DNA from: Leptospiraceae bacterium
GTDB lineage: Bacteria > Spirochaetota > Leptospiria > Leptospirales > Leptonemataceae
Assembly: GCA_026418015.1 (NCBI GenBank)
Contig: JAOACE010000021.1
Location: 124,001-188,000 of the forward strand
DNA: 64,000 nt
Direction of reading: 5' to 3'
The position numbers and the translations under genes were made by a program. How positions within the stretch are numbered: position 1 is the first letter of the stretch; each line of letters begins with the position of its first letter. Below are positions 1 through 8,339 of the stretch, piece after piece. The notes below the pieces were generated by a model that had not been told where the DNA came from, ran no database searches, and worked only from the letters and a program-made list of their open reading frames with translations.

Positions 1-44
1 ATTATAATACTTGTAAATTAAAAAAATTTTTTAATGAATGTTAA

Positions 45-752
45 TCAATATTTTCGATTGCCCGTTATAGCTGTGCCAATTCTAAGGATTGTTGAACCTT
101 CTTCTAAGGCAATTTTCCAATCCCCCGACATGCCCATACTTAAATCTCCCAAAGGGAAATACTTATCACGGAGCATTCTTAACTGACGAAAAACCTTTTT
201 GGTTACTTCTAGATCCCCATTCGATGGTCCCATAGTCATAAAACCTTTCCATTCTAATCCTTCGTCTTGAATCAAACTTTCTGGTTTTGTATTGATAATT
301 TCTTCGAATTCTTCTAGAAACATTCCACCTAATTTTGTTTCTTCTCGGGTTAAATTTAACTGGATCAAATAATAGGTTTTTTTTTTGGTTAATTCGAATT
401 TTTTCTTTGCTGCTTTTGCTAACTTTGCTAATGCATGAATAGAACCAACACCATGAACCCACTCAAAGATTTCTGGAATATGTCGTGCATTGCCTGATTG
501 TAAAGGTCCAATATGATGTGCAATCAAAGGAAAATCTGGCTTAACCTTTACATGAATCAATTTTTCTTTTGCTTCTTGATATCTATTTTCTCCAAAATCT
601 CTATGACCATAATCATACAATAATTGTATAAGATGATAGCTATGAGTTTTTGTAACAACAACAAGTTTATTGATTTTATATTGATGGCTTTCAATATAAT
701 AAAAAATTTCTTCTAATGCTTTTATGGGAAAATTATCTAAGGGGTGGTCCAT
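45..752 (-). CDS. yggS: YggS/PLPBP family pyridoxal-phosphate homeostasis protein
   Basis: A 235-residue single-domain protein with the fold-type III (alanine racemase N-terminal-like) PLP barrel. Visible marks are the PLP lysine in VVTKTHS (K35), the FGENRYQEAKEK segment, HHIGPLQSGNARHI, and the phosphate-binding tail MGMSGDW...GSTILRIGTAITG. Family members bind PLP without a known catalytic reaction and buffer vitamin B6 and amino-acid pools in the cytoplasm. The length is normal for the family. The gene lies 8 bases downstream of an unknown minus-strand gene (761-1255), so the two are probably co-transcribed. No clear Shine-Dalgarno sequence precedes the ATG at 752, which is consistent with coupling to the upstream gene. 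It stops at a TGA at 45-47. The family call is firm. Confidence 0.93.
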   Translation of the reverse strand: MDHPLDNFPIKALEEIFYYIESHQYKINKLVVVTKTHSYHLIQLLYDYGHRDFGENRYQEAKEKLIHVKVKPDFPLIAHHIGPLQSGNARHIPEIFEWVHGVGSIHALAKLAKAAKKKFELTKKKTYYLIQLNLTREETKLGGMFLEEFEEIINTKPESLIQDEGLEWKGFMTMGPSNGDLEVTKKVFRQLRMLRDKYFPLGDLSMGMSGDWKIALEEGSTILRIGTAITGNRKY

Positions 753-760
753 AGAAATTC

Positions 761-1255
761 TTAACCAGTAAATTGGGTTCTAGTTAATTGAGAAACCCTA
801 TCTGGGTTCAATTTTGTTAAATTTAAGGAAAGCTCATCTATGTTAAGATCCTTAGGAGAAATAAAATTAGCAGCAAAATAATTTTCTTGCTGTATTTCTA
901 ATTTTTTTAAGACAAGTTTTAATTCGTCGATTTTTTTCATGGTCTTATTGAGGAGGTCTTCTTTGTTTATGTCTTTGTTATCTAAAAGCTCTGGAAAAAG
1001 AATTTCGTTGTTAAATTTTAGGTTGGAATGAATCATTTCTGGATTATCTTTTAAATACTGAAAACGCACTTGCTCTTTTGTATAGAGATTCTGAATTGAT
1101 TTTAGGTTCTCGTAAATTTCTAAAATTTTTGAATCTTCTATTGGCTCTTTTAAGTTGATTTTTGGTACATTTGTATTATTAGTTTTTAAATTTAACTCTT
1201 TTCTTTTGATAAAATTCTCAGCTGAACTTAGTAGTTGTTTGCTTGTTATTTCCAT
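761..1255 (-). CDS. Hypothetical protein, helical, Lys/Glu/Asn-rich
   Basis: A 164-residue soluble protein I do not recognise. It has no signal peptide or membrane segment and is rich in K, E, L and N. A stretch at about residues 95-125 (KEDLLNKTMKKIDELKLVLK and following) looks like an amphipathic or coiled-coil helix. A purine-rich GGGGTGG lies just upstream of the ATG at 1255 and could serve as ribosome binding site. It is followed after 8 bases by yggS and is divergent from sppA across a 104-base AT-rich gap that must hold promoters for both. Size and helicity would fit a secretion or flagellar chaperone, but nothing specific supports that. Confidence 0.6.
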   Translation of the reverse strand: MEITSKQLLSSAENFIKRKELNLKTNNTNVPKINLKEPIEDSKILEIYENLKSIQNLYTKEQVRFQYLKDNPEMIHSNLKFNNEILFPELLDNKDINKEDLLNKTMKKIDELKLVLKKLEIQQENYFAANFISPKDLNIDELSLNLTKLNPDRVSQLTRTQFTG

Positions 1256-1359
1256 AAAACCACCCCATAGAAATATCGGTAAATAAAATAAATTTATTCA
1301 ACCCTTTTTCTATAAAAAATTGTTTTTAAAATTACTTTATTGCTAAATTTTGGTATATT

Positions 1360-2322
1360 ATGACCAAAAAAACCCAATTTTTTATCATACTGATTTTGTT
1401 TATAACTTTTTTTTCTTTTGTTATTAGTATAATCAAATTTTTACAAGAGAAAGAACTTACATTTACAAAAAAAGTAGTGGATTTTTCTTATGTTTCTCAG
1501 AAGGGAATAGCAAAATTAAAACTAAAAGGTACAATACATAACGATGATTTTGAAGTAGATGGAATCAATGCAAATCAGGTAGTGGATTGGCTAAAAGCCA
1601 TCAAAAATTCTAAAAATATCTTAGGAGTTATTATAGAGCTAGATAGTCCTGGTGGAGAGGTTGGTGCTACTAAAAAAATTTATAATGCCTTAAAAGATTT
1701 AAAACAAGAAAAACCCATAGTGATTTATATAAATGATATTGCAGCAAGTGGTGGTTATTATATAGCTTCTATTGCTAACAAGGTATTTGCACAAGAATCA
1801 GCCATTATTGGTAGCATTGGTGTGATTATGATTCGACCAAATATAGAAAAATTTTTGGATAAAATAGGTGTTTCTATCAATGTGATTAAAGCTGGTAAGT
1901 ATAAAGATTTTAGTTATCCTTTTCGTGAATTAACCCAAGAAGAGCAAGAGATGTATAACGAAGTTATTAATACAGCATATAAAACTTTTATTAGTGATGT
2001 AGCATTTGGAAGAAAGCAATCCGAACAAGTAATACTCGAACAATGGGCAGAAGGTAGAATCTTTTCTGGAAAAAAAGCAAAATCTCTTCAACTTATAGAT
2101 GAAATAGGAGGAGAAGAAGAAGCTATCAATGCCATAAAATCTATCTTAAAAATAGAAGAAATAAATATCTATGAACCCGAAGAGGAACAGTTTTTTCGAT
2201 TGTTTAAATTTTTAAATTATTTTTTTGATAAAAAATTTCAACTATTAGAAAATCCGTCGCAACTGTATTATCTTTTTTTAAATTCTTATTCGATTTACAA
2301 ATATTTTGTACAGGTTCAATAA
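1360..2322 (+). CDS. sppA: Signal peptide peptidase SppA, short form (S49 family)
   Basis: Membrane-anchored serine protease that degrades cleaved signal peptides. Residues 6-28 form one N-terminal transmembrane helix. The S49 core follows: IIELDSPGGEVGA (about 91-103), the catalytic serine S130 in DIAASGGYYIAS, and the general base lysine K182 in AGKYKDFSYPFRELTQEE. The 52-residue Ser-Lys spacing equals that of the Bacillus subtilis short SppA dyad. At 320 residues it is the single-domain form, not the doubled E. coli form. No good Shine-Dalgarno motif precedes the ATG. The gene heads a plus-strand run with the membrane protein at 2324, surE and a TPR gene, separated by 1 to 10 bases or overlapping. 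Confidence 0.93.
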   Translation: MTKKTQFFIILILFITFFSFVISIIKFLQEKELTFTKKVVDFSYVSQKGIAKLKLKGTIHNDDFEVDGINANQVVDWLKAIKNSKNILGVIIELDSPGGEVGATKKIYNALKDLKQEKPIVIYINDIAASGGYYIASIANKVFAQESAIIGSIGVIMIRPNIEKFLDKIGVSINVIKAGKYKDFSYPFRELTQEEQEMYNEVINTAYKTFISDVAFGRKQSEQVILEQWAEGRIFSGKKAKSLQLIDEIGGEEEAINAIKSILKIEEINIYEPEEEQFFRLFKFLNYFFDKKFQLLENPSQLYYLFLNSYSIYKYFVQVQ

Positions 2323-2323
2323 T

Positions 2324-2923
2324 ATGTTCGAATTAATCAGAATTTATTATATCATTTTATTCGAGCCAGAAGATATTTCCAATCATTTAAATGGTTTAAC
2401 AAAAAAACTTTTGATTTTACACAAAATTATCATAAGTTTTTTCTTCTCTGGAAGTTTTATTTTATTAAAAAAGAAAATTCAATTGATAGATCTTTTTTTG
2501 CTAACTTTTCTTATATTGATCATCTATTCATTGATTTCTATGGTTTCTTTAATGATAAGTAGTTTATATTACAATAAAATTTTGGAATTTTCGGATCGGT
2601 ATTATGACGAACCAATCACAAAAATAAAATCACTTATCAAAGAAGTCCGATATATATTAGATTTAGGATGGCTACCTGTTATTTTTTTAATTCATTTTAG
2701 TATAGTAAGTAATTATTTTAATACGTTTATAATATTTTTTTTAGGACTAATTTTATTATTAATATGGAAGTTTTACATTTGGTGGAAAGGGATTCAATAT
2801 CATTTTGAATGGGATAATAAAAAGTCTTTATTAAGTTTAATTAATAATATAATTTATATATTTCTTTTACCATTTTTACATTTGATCTTTTTTAGTTTTT
2901 TAATCATAATACTATTTAAGTAG
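2324..2923 (+). CDS. Multi-pass membrane protein, unknown (possibly Yip1-like)
   Basis: A roughly 199-residue very hydrophobic protein with about five predicted transmembrane helices. A charged cytoplasmic-looking loop in the middle carries FSDRYYDEPITKIKSLIKEV. I start it at the ATG at 2324, one base after the sppA stop. An alternative in-frame TTG at 2306 would overlap the end of sppA. The N-terminal FELIRIYYIILFEPED followed by paired helices resembles Yip1-type bacterial membrane proteins, but I cannot confirm this. It lies between sppA and surE in one transcription unit. Function unknown. Confidence 0.65.
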   Translation: MFELIRIYYIILFEPEDISNHLNGLTKKLLILHKIIISFFFSGSFILLKKKIQLIDLFLLTFLILIIYSLISMVSLMISSLYYNKILEFSDRYYDEPITKIKSLIKEVRYILDLGWLPVIFLIHFSIVSNYFNTFIIFFLGLILLLIWKFYIWWKGIQYHFEWDNKKSLLSLINNIIYIFLLPFLHLIFFSFLIIILFK

Positions 2924-2933
2924 AGGTTTTAAA

Positions 2934-3704
2934 ATGCGAATATTGATTGTTAACGATGATGGATTATATTCGAATGGAATGATTCAGTTAGAACAAGAGT
3001 TAAAGAAAAAATTCGAAGTTTATGCAATTTGCCCCGATAGACAAAGAAGTGCAACATCACAAGCGATTACAATTCGAGAAACGTTAATTGTAGAAAAAGT
3101 AAACAGTACTCATTATAAAGTGAATGGTTACCCAGTCGATTGTGTTAACATTGGTTTATATTCCAACTTACTTCCTCCCATAGATTTAGTTGTATCGGGA
3201 ATTAACCATGGTCCTAATTTAGGTGATGATGTACATTATAGTGGAACTGTAGGTGCAGCAAGACATGCCCTAGTCCACGAAAAGTTTGCAATTGCCATAA
3301 GTTACGAAAACCCCGATTTAAAAGGCGATTTTACCCGTGTGGCTAAATGGTTTTCTTTGTGGTTAGAAGAAAATTACCATAATTTAAAAAGAAATGTTTT
3401 ATATAACATAAACTACCCATTAGAAAACAATGTATATCTCGATGATCCTTATCCAGAAGTTGCTTTTACTTTTCAAGGAAAGCGTTTATACAAAGATGAA
3501 TACGAAATATTAGAAGAAGAAGCACAACAGCAATGGGTATTAAAACTCAAAGAAACTATCTTAGGAAAAGAAATTCTACCAGGTTCTGATTTCGATGCTA
3601 TCATGAATAAAAAGATCTCTATTACACCATTAACATTAAATACAACCCATTGGGAAGAATTAGAACGTTGGAAAAACTATGCAATACAATACAGAAAAAG
3701 TTAA
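2934..3704 (+). CDS. surE: 5'/3'-nucleotidase SurE
   Basis: Metal-dependent nucleoside-monophosphate phosphatase, cytoplasmic, involved in nucleotide salvage and survival. The N-terminal ILIVNDDG carries the metal ligands D8 and D9. CPDRQRSATSQ (about 33-43) supplies the phosphate-binding serines, and VSGINHGPNLGDD with HYSGTVGAA is the diagnostic SurE core. The length of 256 residues is typical. GAGGT lies a few bases upstream of the ATG (2934). The last 26 bases overlap the start of the TPR gene in another frame, suggesting translational coupling. Confidence 0.95.
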   Translation: MRILIVNDDGLYSNGMIQLEQELKKKFEVYAICPDRQRSATSQAITIRETLIVEKVNSTHYKVNGYPVDCVNIGLYSNLLPPIDLVVSGINHGPNLGDDVHYSGTVGAARHALVHEKFAIAISYENPDLKGDFTRVAKWFSLWLEENYHNLKRNVLYNINYPLENNVYLDDPYPEVAFTFQGKRLYKDEYEILEEEAQQQWVLKLKETILGKEILPGSDFDAIMNKKISITPLTLNTTHWEELERWKNYAIQYRKS

Positions 3705-4371
3705 AAATCTTTTTAATAAAAGTGATGAACAAATTATAGAAAGAATCCTTACATTAAAACAAATTCTTCAGGAAAATCGTGCATCACCCGTTGATTATCA
3801 TGATTTAGCAATTCATTATTTTTTTCTAAAAAATTACGATAAAACAATTCATACTATCAACGAACTGCTAAAAAGATTTCCTGATTATATTGATTTAAAT
3901 CGCGCGTTAAAACTAAAAATCATTGCTCAAATCTACCTAAAACAATATGATGCAGCAATAAAAGAAATTTTAAATCGTTTAAAAATTAACCCCCAAGATG
4001 TAATATTGTTGAGTTGTTTAGCACATTGTTTCGAAAAAAAAAATCAATTTCAGAAAGCGTTGCAAATCCATCGAAAAATTCTTGATATAGAACCAAATCG
4101 GGCATCAAGTTTAAATTCTTATGCTTATCTATTAACCCTTTATGGACCGAAAGAATTTTTGAACACAGCAGAAGTATACATAAAAAGAGCTCTAAAAATT
4201 AACCCCAACAATCCAGCATATTTAGATACTTATGGTGTTTTTTTGAACAAAATTGGCAAAAAGGATTTAGCAAAACAATATTTATTAAAAGCATTACAAT
4301 TAGATCCCAAAAACGTAGAGATCATCATGCACCTAAAAGATATACTAAAAGAAAAAAAAAGAGTCCATTAA
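3679..4371 (+). CDS. Tetratricopeptide-repeat protein
   Basis: A 230-residue soluble protein made largely of TPR helices. Repeats are visible from about residue 35 to 215, for example AIHYFFLKNYDKTIHTINEL, AHCFEKKNQFQKALQIHRKI and LNKIGKKDLAKQYLLKALQL. There is no signal peptide, so it is probably a cytoplasmic scaffold. The ATG at 3679 lies inside surE, and a later start cannot be excluded. It ends 12 bases from the end of the convergent RND pump gene with no terminator hairpin between. Partner and function unknown. Confidence 0.8.
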   Translation: MQYNTEKVKNLFNKSDEQIIERILTLKQILQENRASPVDYHDLAIHYFFLKNYDKTIHTINELLKRFPDYIDLNRALKLKIIAQIYLKQYDAAIKEILNRLKINPQDVILLSCLAHCFEKKNQFQKALQIHRKILDIEPNRASSLNSYAYLLTLYGPKEFLNTAEVYIKRALKINPNNPAYLDTYGVFLNKIGKKDLAKQYLLKALQLDPKNVEIIMHLKDILKEKKRVH

Positions 4372-4382
4372 ATAAATATTGA

Positions 4383-7300
4383 TTATTTTATTTTTTTATA
4401 AATATTATTTAACCATTCTCTAAAACTTTCGATGTAAGAGAATATTGCAGGTACTAAAACCACTGTAACGAAAGTTGATACCAATAGTCCACCAACAACC
4501 GCAATTCCCATCGCACTTCTGCTCTTAGAAATTTCCCCATGCAAACCTAACGCAATAGGAAGCATACCACCAATCATTGCAAAAGTTGTCATCAAGATTG
4601 GTCTTAACCTTACTAAGCCAGCTTCTTTTATCGCTTCGTCTTTGGTCATATTTTTTTCTCTTATGTTTTGCATTGCTCTATCCACCATTAAGATGGAATT
4701 TTTTGTTACCAATCCCATAAGAAGAATAATTCCAATCAAACTAAATAGATTGAGCATTTCTCCAGTAACAAGCAATGATAAGAAAGCACCACTAATAGCA
4801 GGAGGGATTGCAAAAAGGATGGTAATTGGAATAATAAAAGATTCGTAAAGAGAAGAAAGAATTAAATAAATAAACAATAAAGCTAATCCAAATGCAAAGA
4901 TAATATTTCTTATAAGGTCTTTAAAATCTTCTGCTTGTCCGATAAATTCAAAAGTAATTCCGTCGGGTGGTGGATTTTCTTTTAGAATTTTTCTTGTTTC
5001 TAGTTCTGCGGATTGTAATGCACCATTGGGTGCTAATTGAGCATTGATTTGAACAATCCTCGAACGGTCTCGCCTTAATATATTTGCTGGTGCATAAGAT
5101 TCTTTTGCTATACTAATTTCGGAAAGTTTTACTGATTGATAGTTAATATTGGGAACATATATCTTTTGATAGCTCTGTTTTAAATTTCTTTGTTCTGGCT
5201 TAAGTCTTAGTCTTATGTCATACTCATTGCCACCTTCTCTAAATTTTGCTACTTTATCTCCTTCTACAAAATTTCTAAGTTCTAATCCAGCTAATGCAGG
5301 AACTACGCCTAATAATTGAGCTTTTTGTGGATCAATTTTGATCTGAAATTCTGGTTTACCAGGCCTAAAAGAAGAGTCTATATCCGCAATATCTTTTACT
5401 TTTTCAAGTTTTGGTAATATGCTTTGTGCGTATTGATCGAGTTTTTCTATATCGTTTCCTTTAATGATTAACTGAAATGGATAATCTGCACCACCTGTTA
5501 CAGCACTATAATTTGTAATTTGTAAACGATATTGATAAAAATCTTTTAGTTCTTCTCTTAACATTTTTTTAAAATCTTCTGTTTTGATGTTTCTATTTGC
5601 TAATGGAACTAATCTAACTCCAATATTTGCTTTGTTAGATTCACCTGTTTCTGTACCTAAAACTATATAAACTTGTTCTACTTCTTTATGCTTTGTTAAT
5701 ATATCAAAAATTTGTTTGGATACATTTTCTGTTGCTTGTAGAGAGGAACCAGGTGGTAATTCAAAGGCAATCAAGAATTCTCCTGCATCAAATTTGGGTA
5801 AAAATGTCTTTTTAACAAAAGAAACAGAAAAGATACTTAATACAAAAACTACAATAAAAGTAATGATTACGAAAATTTTATGTTTTAACGTAAAATCGAT
5901 GGTCTTTTCGTAGAGATAATCTAATAAGTCCTGAAATTTATTAAAATATTGAATCACAATATTTTTAGATTCACCCACATGACCACCAAAATAAGCTGAT
6001 AACATTGGTGCCATAGTAATTGCATCAAAAAGACTGATTAACATAGCGAAGACAACTGTTAAACCAAATTCTCTAAAAAATTGACCTACAATACCTGTTA
6101 AAAATCCAATGGGTAAAAAAACTGCTATAACAGTAGCCGATGTTGCAATGACTGCTAAAATAATTTCGTTAGTACCGATTTCCGCTGCTTCTTTAGGAGA
6201 TTTTCCCATCTCCATATACCTAAAAATGTTTTCACGAACCACAATTGCATCATCAACTAATAAACCAATACTTAAAGATAATGCAAGTAATGTCATTACA
6301 TTTATTGTGAATCCATAAACATACATTAATATAAATGCACCTAATAATGAGTTAGGTAGAGCGATTGCAGTAATAAACGTAGATCTTGCATTACCCAAAA
6401 AAAGATAAACAATGATGATCGTTAAAATTATACCGATTTGAATTGCAATATTAACATCTTCCACATTGAGTCGAATCATTCTAGAACCATCTCTAACCTC
6501 TAATAACTTGGGTGCTCCTTTTTCTGTGGTTAATTCTTGGTTTATTTTATTGAATTTTTCTTTTACTTTATCTACTATCTGAACTGTATTTGTTCCAGAT
6601 TGCTTATAGATCTCTAAGAAAATTGCAGAAATAAGTTTTTTTTCTTGTTGATTTTTATTGTATAGATATGCTATTGTTGTTTTATCTTGCAAGGTATCTT
6701 TTATTTGAGCAATATCTTTAACTTTTACAGAGGTTCCAATATCCCCAAAAAAAATGACAGCATTTTCTATTTCTTTAAGATCTCGAAATTCTCCGATGGT
6801 TCGAAAGTTAAGCTCTTTGGTTGCTACATCAATTTTACCAGCTGGAATGTTATTTCCATAAAACTTTAAACGTTGAGCTACAAGCAATGATGGTAATTTA
6901 TAATAATTTAATTTTTCTAAATCTAATTCTACATGAATTTCTCTTTTTTGTCCACCGCGAATTTTAACACCTCCAACATTAGGTATTTGTTCAAATTGAG
7001 GTTTGATTCTATAATATGCTAAATCGTAGAGTTCTTGTGGGGTTAGGTCACCTGTAAGAGCAATAATATAAATTGGTTGATCTGCTGGATCAAAACGAGA
7101 AACGAGAGGATCTTCTGCATCATTGGGAAAATTTCTTTTTACTTTTTCTACTGCATGACGAACTTGTTGTTCTGCATATTTAATATCAGTATCAAGACTA
7201 AATTCTGCAATTACAAGAGACAAATTTTCTTGATTTCTAGAAGTTACATGTTTTATTCCAGATAATGTACTAATCTCTTCTTCTAATGGTTTAGAGATAA

Positions 7301-7484
7301 GCTCTTCGATTTCTTCTGGACTTGCACCAGGATAAATCGTGGAAACAACCACAAAAGGGAAATTAACGTTTGGAAACATATCTACACCTAAACGTTGTAA
7401 AGATACATATCCAATAGAGAGTGTTAAAATAAATATACTTACTATAAATGTTGGACGTTTGATAGAAAATCCTGCTATATTCAT
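4383..7484 (-). CDS. RND-family multidrug efflux transporter, inner-membrane subunit (AcrB-like)
   Basis: A 1033-residue HAE-type RND permease that uses the proton gradient to export lipophilic compounds. It begins with the classic N-terminal helix (MNIAGFSIKRPTFIVSI), then DMFPNVNFPFVVVSTIYPGA and EEIEELISKPLEE. The paired aspartates of the proton relay are at about residues 411-412 in SIGLLVDDAIVV. A second six-helix bundle occupies about residues 865-1020. The Asp pair argues for the hydrophobe-exporting branch and not for heavy-metal CusA. No membrane-fusion protein or TolC-like channel adjoins it, so partners must be elsewhere. It is divergent from the FadR-like regulator across a 141-base gap and may have its own promoter there. 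The substrate cannot be told from sequence. Confidence 0.92.
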   Translation of the reverse strand: MNIAGFSIKRPTFIVSIFILTLSIGYVSLQRLGVDMFPNVNFPFVVVSTIYPGASPEEIEELISKPLEEEISTLSGIKHVTSRNQENLSLVIAEFSLDTDIKYAEQQVRHAVEKVKRNFPNDAEDPLVSRFDPADQPIYIIALTGDLTPQELYDLAYYRIKPQFEQIPNVGGVKIRGGQKREIHVELDLEKLNYYKLPSLLVAQRLKFYGNNIPAGKIDVATKELNFRTIGEFRDLKEIENAVIFFGDIGTSVKVKDIAQIKDTLQDKTTIAYLYNKNQQEKKLISAIFLEIYKQSGTNTVQIVDKVKEKFNKINQELTTEKGAPKLLEVRDGSRMIRLNVEDVNIAIQIGIILTIIIVYLFLGNARSTFITAIALPNSLLGAFILMYVYGFTINVMTLLALSLSIGLLVDDAIVVRENIFRYMEMGKSPKEAAEIGTNEIILAVIATSATVIAVFLPIGFLTGIVGQFFREFGLTVVFAMLISLFDAITMAPMLSAYFGGHVGESKNIVIQYFNKFQDLLDYLYEKTIDFTLKHKIFVIITFIVVFVLSIFSVSFVKKTFLPKFDAGEFLIAFELPPGSSLQATENVSKQIFDILTKHKEVEQVYIVLGTETGESNKANIGVRLVPLANRNIKTEDFKKMLREELKDFYQYRLQITNYSAVTGGADYPFQLIIKGNDIEKLDQYAQSILPKLEKVKDIADIDSSFRPGKPEFQIKIDPQKAQLLGVVPALAGLELRNFVEGDKVAKFREGGNEYDIRLRLKPEQRNLKQSYQKIYVPNINYQSVKLSEISIAKESYAPANILRRDRSRIVQINAQLAPNGALQSAELETRKILKENPPPDGITFEFIGQAEDFKDLIRNIIFAFGLALLFIYLILSSLYESFIIPITILFAIPPAISGAFLSLLVTGEMLNLFSLIGIILLMGLVTKNSILMVDRAMQNIREKNMTKDEAIKEAGLVRLRPILMTTFAMIGGMLPIALGLHGEISKSRSAMGIAVVGGLLVSTFVTVVLVPAIFSYIESFREWLNNIYKKIK

Positions 7485-7592
7485 GAAAACAATAAATTAT
7501 TAACCATTCAGTTAGTCAATACCAATTAAACAATTTTTTTCAGTTGTTTATAATTAAAATAAATTGTGGTTGACGAAAAATCATTCTTTAAT

Positions 7593-7616
7593 AACTGGTC
7601 AGACATCTGACCAGTT
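7593..7616. promoter_or_regulatory. 24-bp palindromic operator with FadR-like half-sites
   Basis: Two perfect 11-base arms, AACTGGTCAGA and TCTGACCAGTT, are separated by CA and end 9 bases before the ATG of the GntR/FadR regulator. E. coli FadR recognises a site with consensus close to AACTGGTCNGACCNGTT, and each arm here contains that half-site. The palindrome covers the likely leader and start region, so binding would repress the regulator and the operon behind it. The sequence and symmetry are directly seen. Assignment to this regulator is an inference from adjacency and the matching helix-turn-helix. Confidence 0.75.
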
Positions 7617-7625
7617 GGAGTAAAA

Positions 7626-8339
7626 ATGGAATCTAACTTAATCGAAAAACAAATCATAAAAAAAATTCTCGAAGGAAAATACCAAAATATTCTTCCATCA
7701 GAAAGAGAATTGGCAAAAGAGTTTAACGTAACAAGACAAAAGATTCGCGAAGTATTACAACGATTACAAAGAGATGGGTGGATAGAAATTCAACATGGAA
7801 TGCCCACAAAAATTAGGTTTATTTTCGAAGAGGGTGGGTTAAGTATTTTAAATTCATTGATTCATCATAATCTATTAAGATTGCCAAATATTACAAGAGA
7901 AGATTTTATTGTTAAACTTTTAGAAATTCGTTATGCATTAGCTCCCGTCTATACAGAAGCGTGTTTAATAGAAAACCCTCAGGTTGTTTTAGATTATTTA
8001 TCCAAAGGCTTAGAATTGGATTCTATCAATAAACTTTTTTCTAATCCCAAAGAAATAACCAATTTTGACTGGAATATACATAGAATTTTGTGTAAACATT
8101 CGAATAACATTATCTTTTTGTTTTTGCTCAATAGTTTTAAAGAGATATATTTTTATTTTGGAGTTAAATATTTTTCTTTAGAAGAAGCAAGAGAACGTTC
8201 TATAAAATTTTATAATAATTTTTATAAATATATATTAAAAAATCAGAAAGAAAAAGCCATTCAAGAAATGAAAAATGTTACAAAAGATAGTATAGAAATT
8301 TTAAAAAAAGCATTAACAAAAAATAAGGAGAAATTATGA
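7626..8339 (+). CDS. fadR: GntR-family regulator, FadR-like (fatty acid responsive)
   Basis: A 237-residue transcription factor with an N-terminal winged helix-turn-helix (about 5-65) and a C-terminal all-helical ligand domain. LPSERELAKEFNVTRQKIRE and VLQRLQRDGWIEIQHGMPTK track E. coli FadR closely. The equivalents of its DNA-contact residues are present as R27, T36, R37, R41, H57 and G58, while the two FadR threonines after the VTR motif are Gln and Lys here. The following GLSILNSL and the NFDWNIHRILCKHS stretch also match the FadR layout, so this is nearer FadR proper than a generic FCD regulator. In E. coli FadR binds acyl-CoA and controls fatty acid degradation and synthesis. The operator at 7593-7616 lies directly upstream, and the stop overlaps the next start by 4 bases. 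Confidence 0.85.
   Translation: MESNLIEKQIIKKILEGKYQNILPSERELAKEFNVTRQKIREVLQRLQRDGWIEIQHGMPTKIRFIFEEGGLSILNSLIHHNLLRLPNITREDFIVKLLEIRYALAPVYTEACLIENPQVVLDYLSKGLELDSINKLFSNPKEITNFDWNIHRILCKHSNNIIFLFLLNSFKEIYFYFGVKYFSLEEARERSIKFYNNFYKYILKNQKEKAIQEMKNVTKDSIEILKKALTKNKEKL

Noticed and set aside
1-44. AT-rich stretch at the left edge
   Set aside because: Too short to judge. No gene or clear terminator, and the TATAAT at 4-9 lacks a -35 within the window.
166-462. 98-codon frame inside yggS in another frame
   Set aside because: It is a shadow of yggS, Arg-rich without family features.
2306-2323. TTG start for the membrane protein after sppA
   Set aside because: An ATG at 2324 directly follows the sppA stop and fits better.
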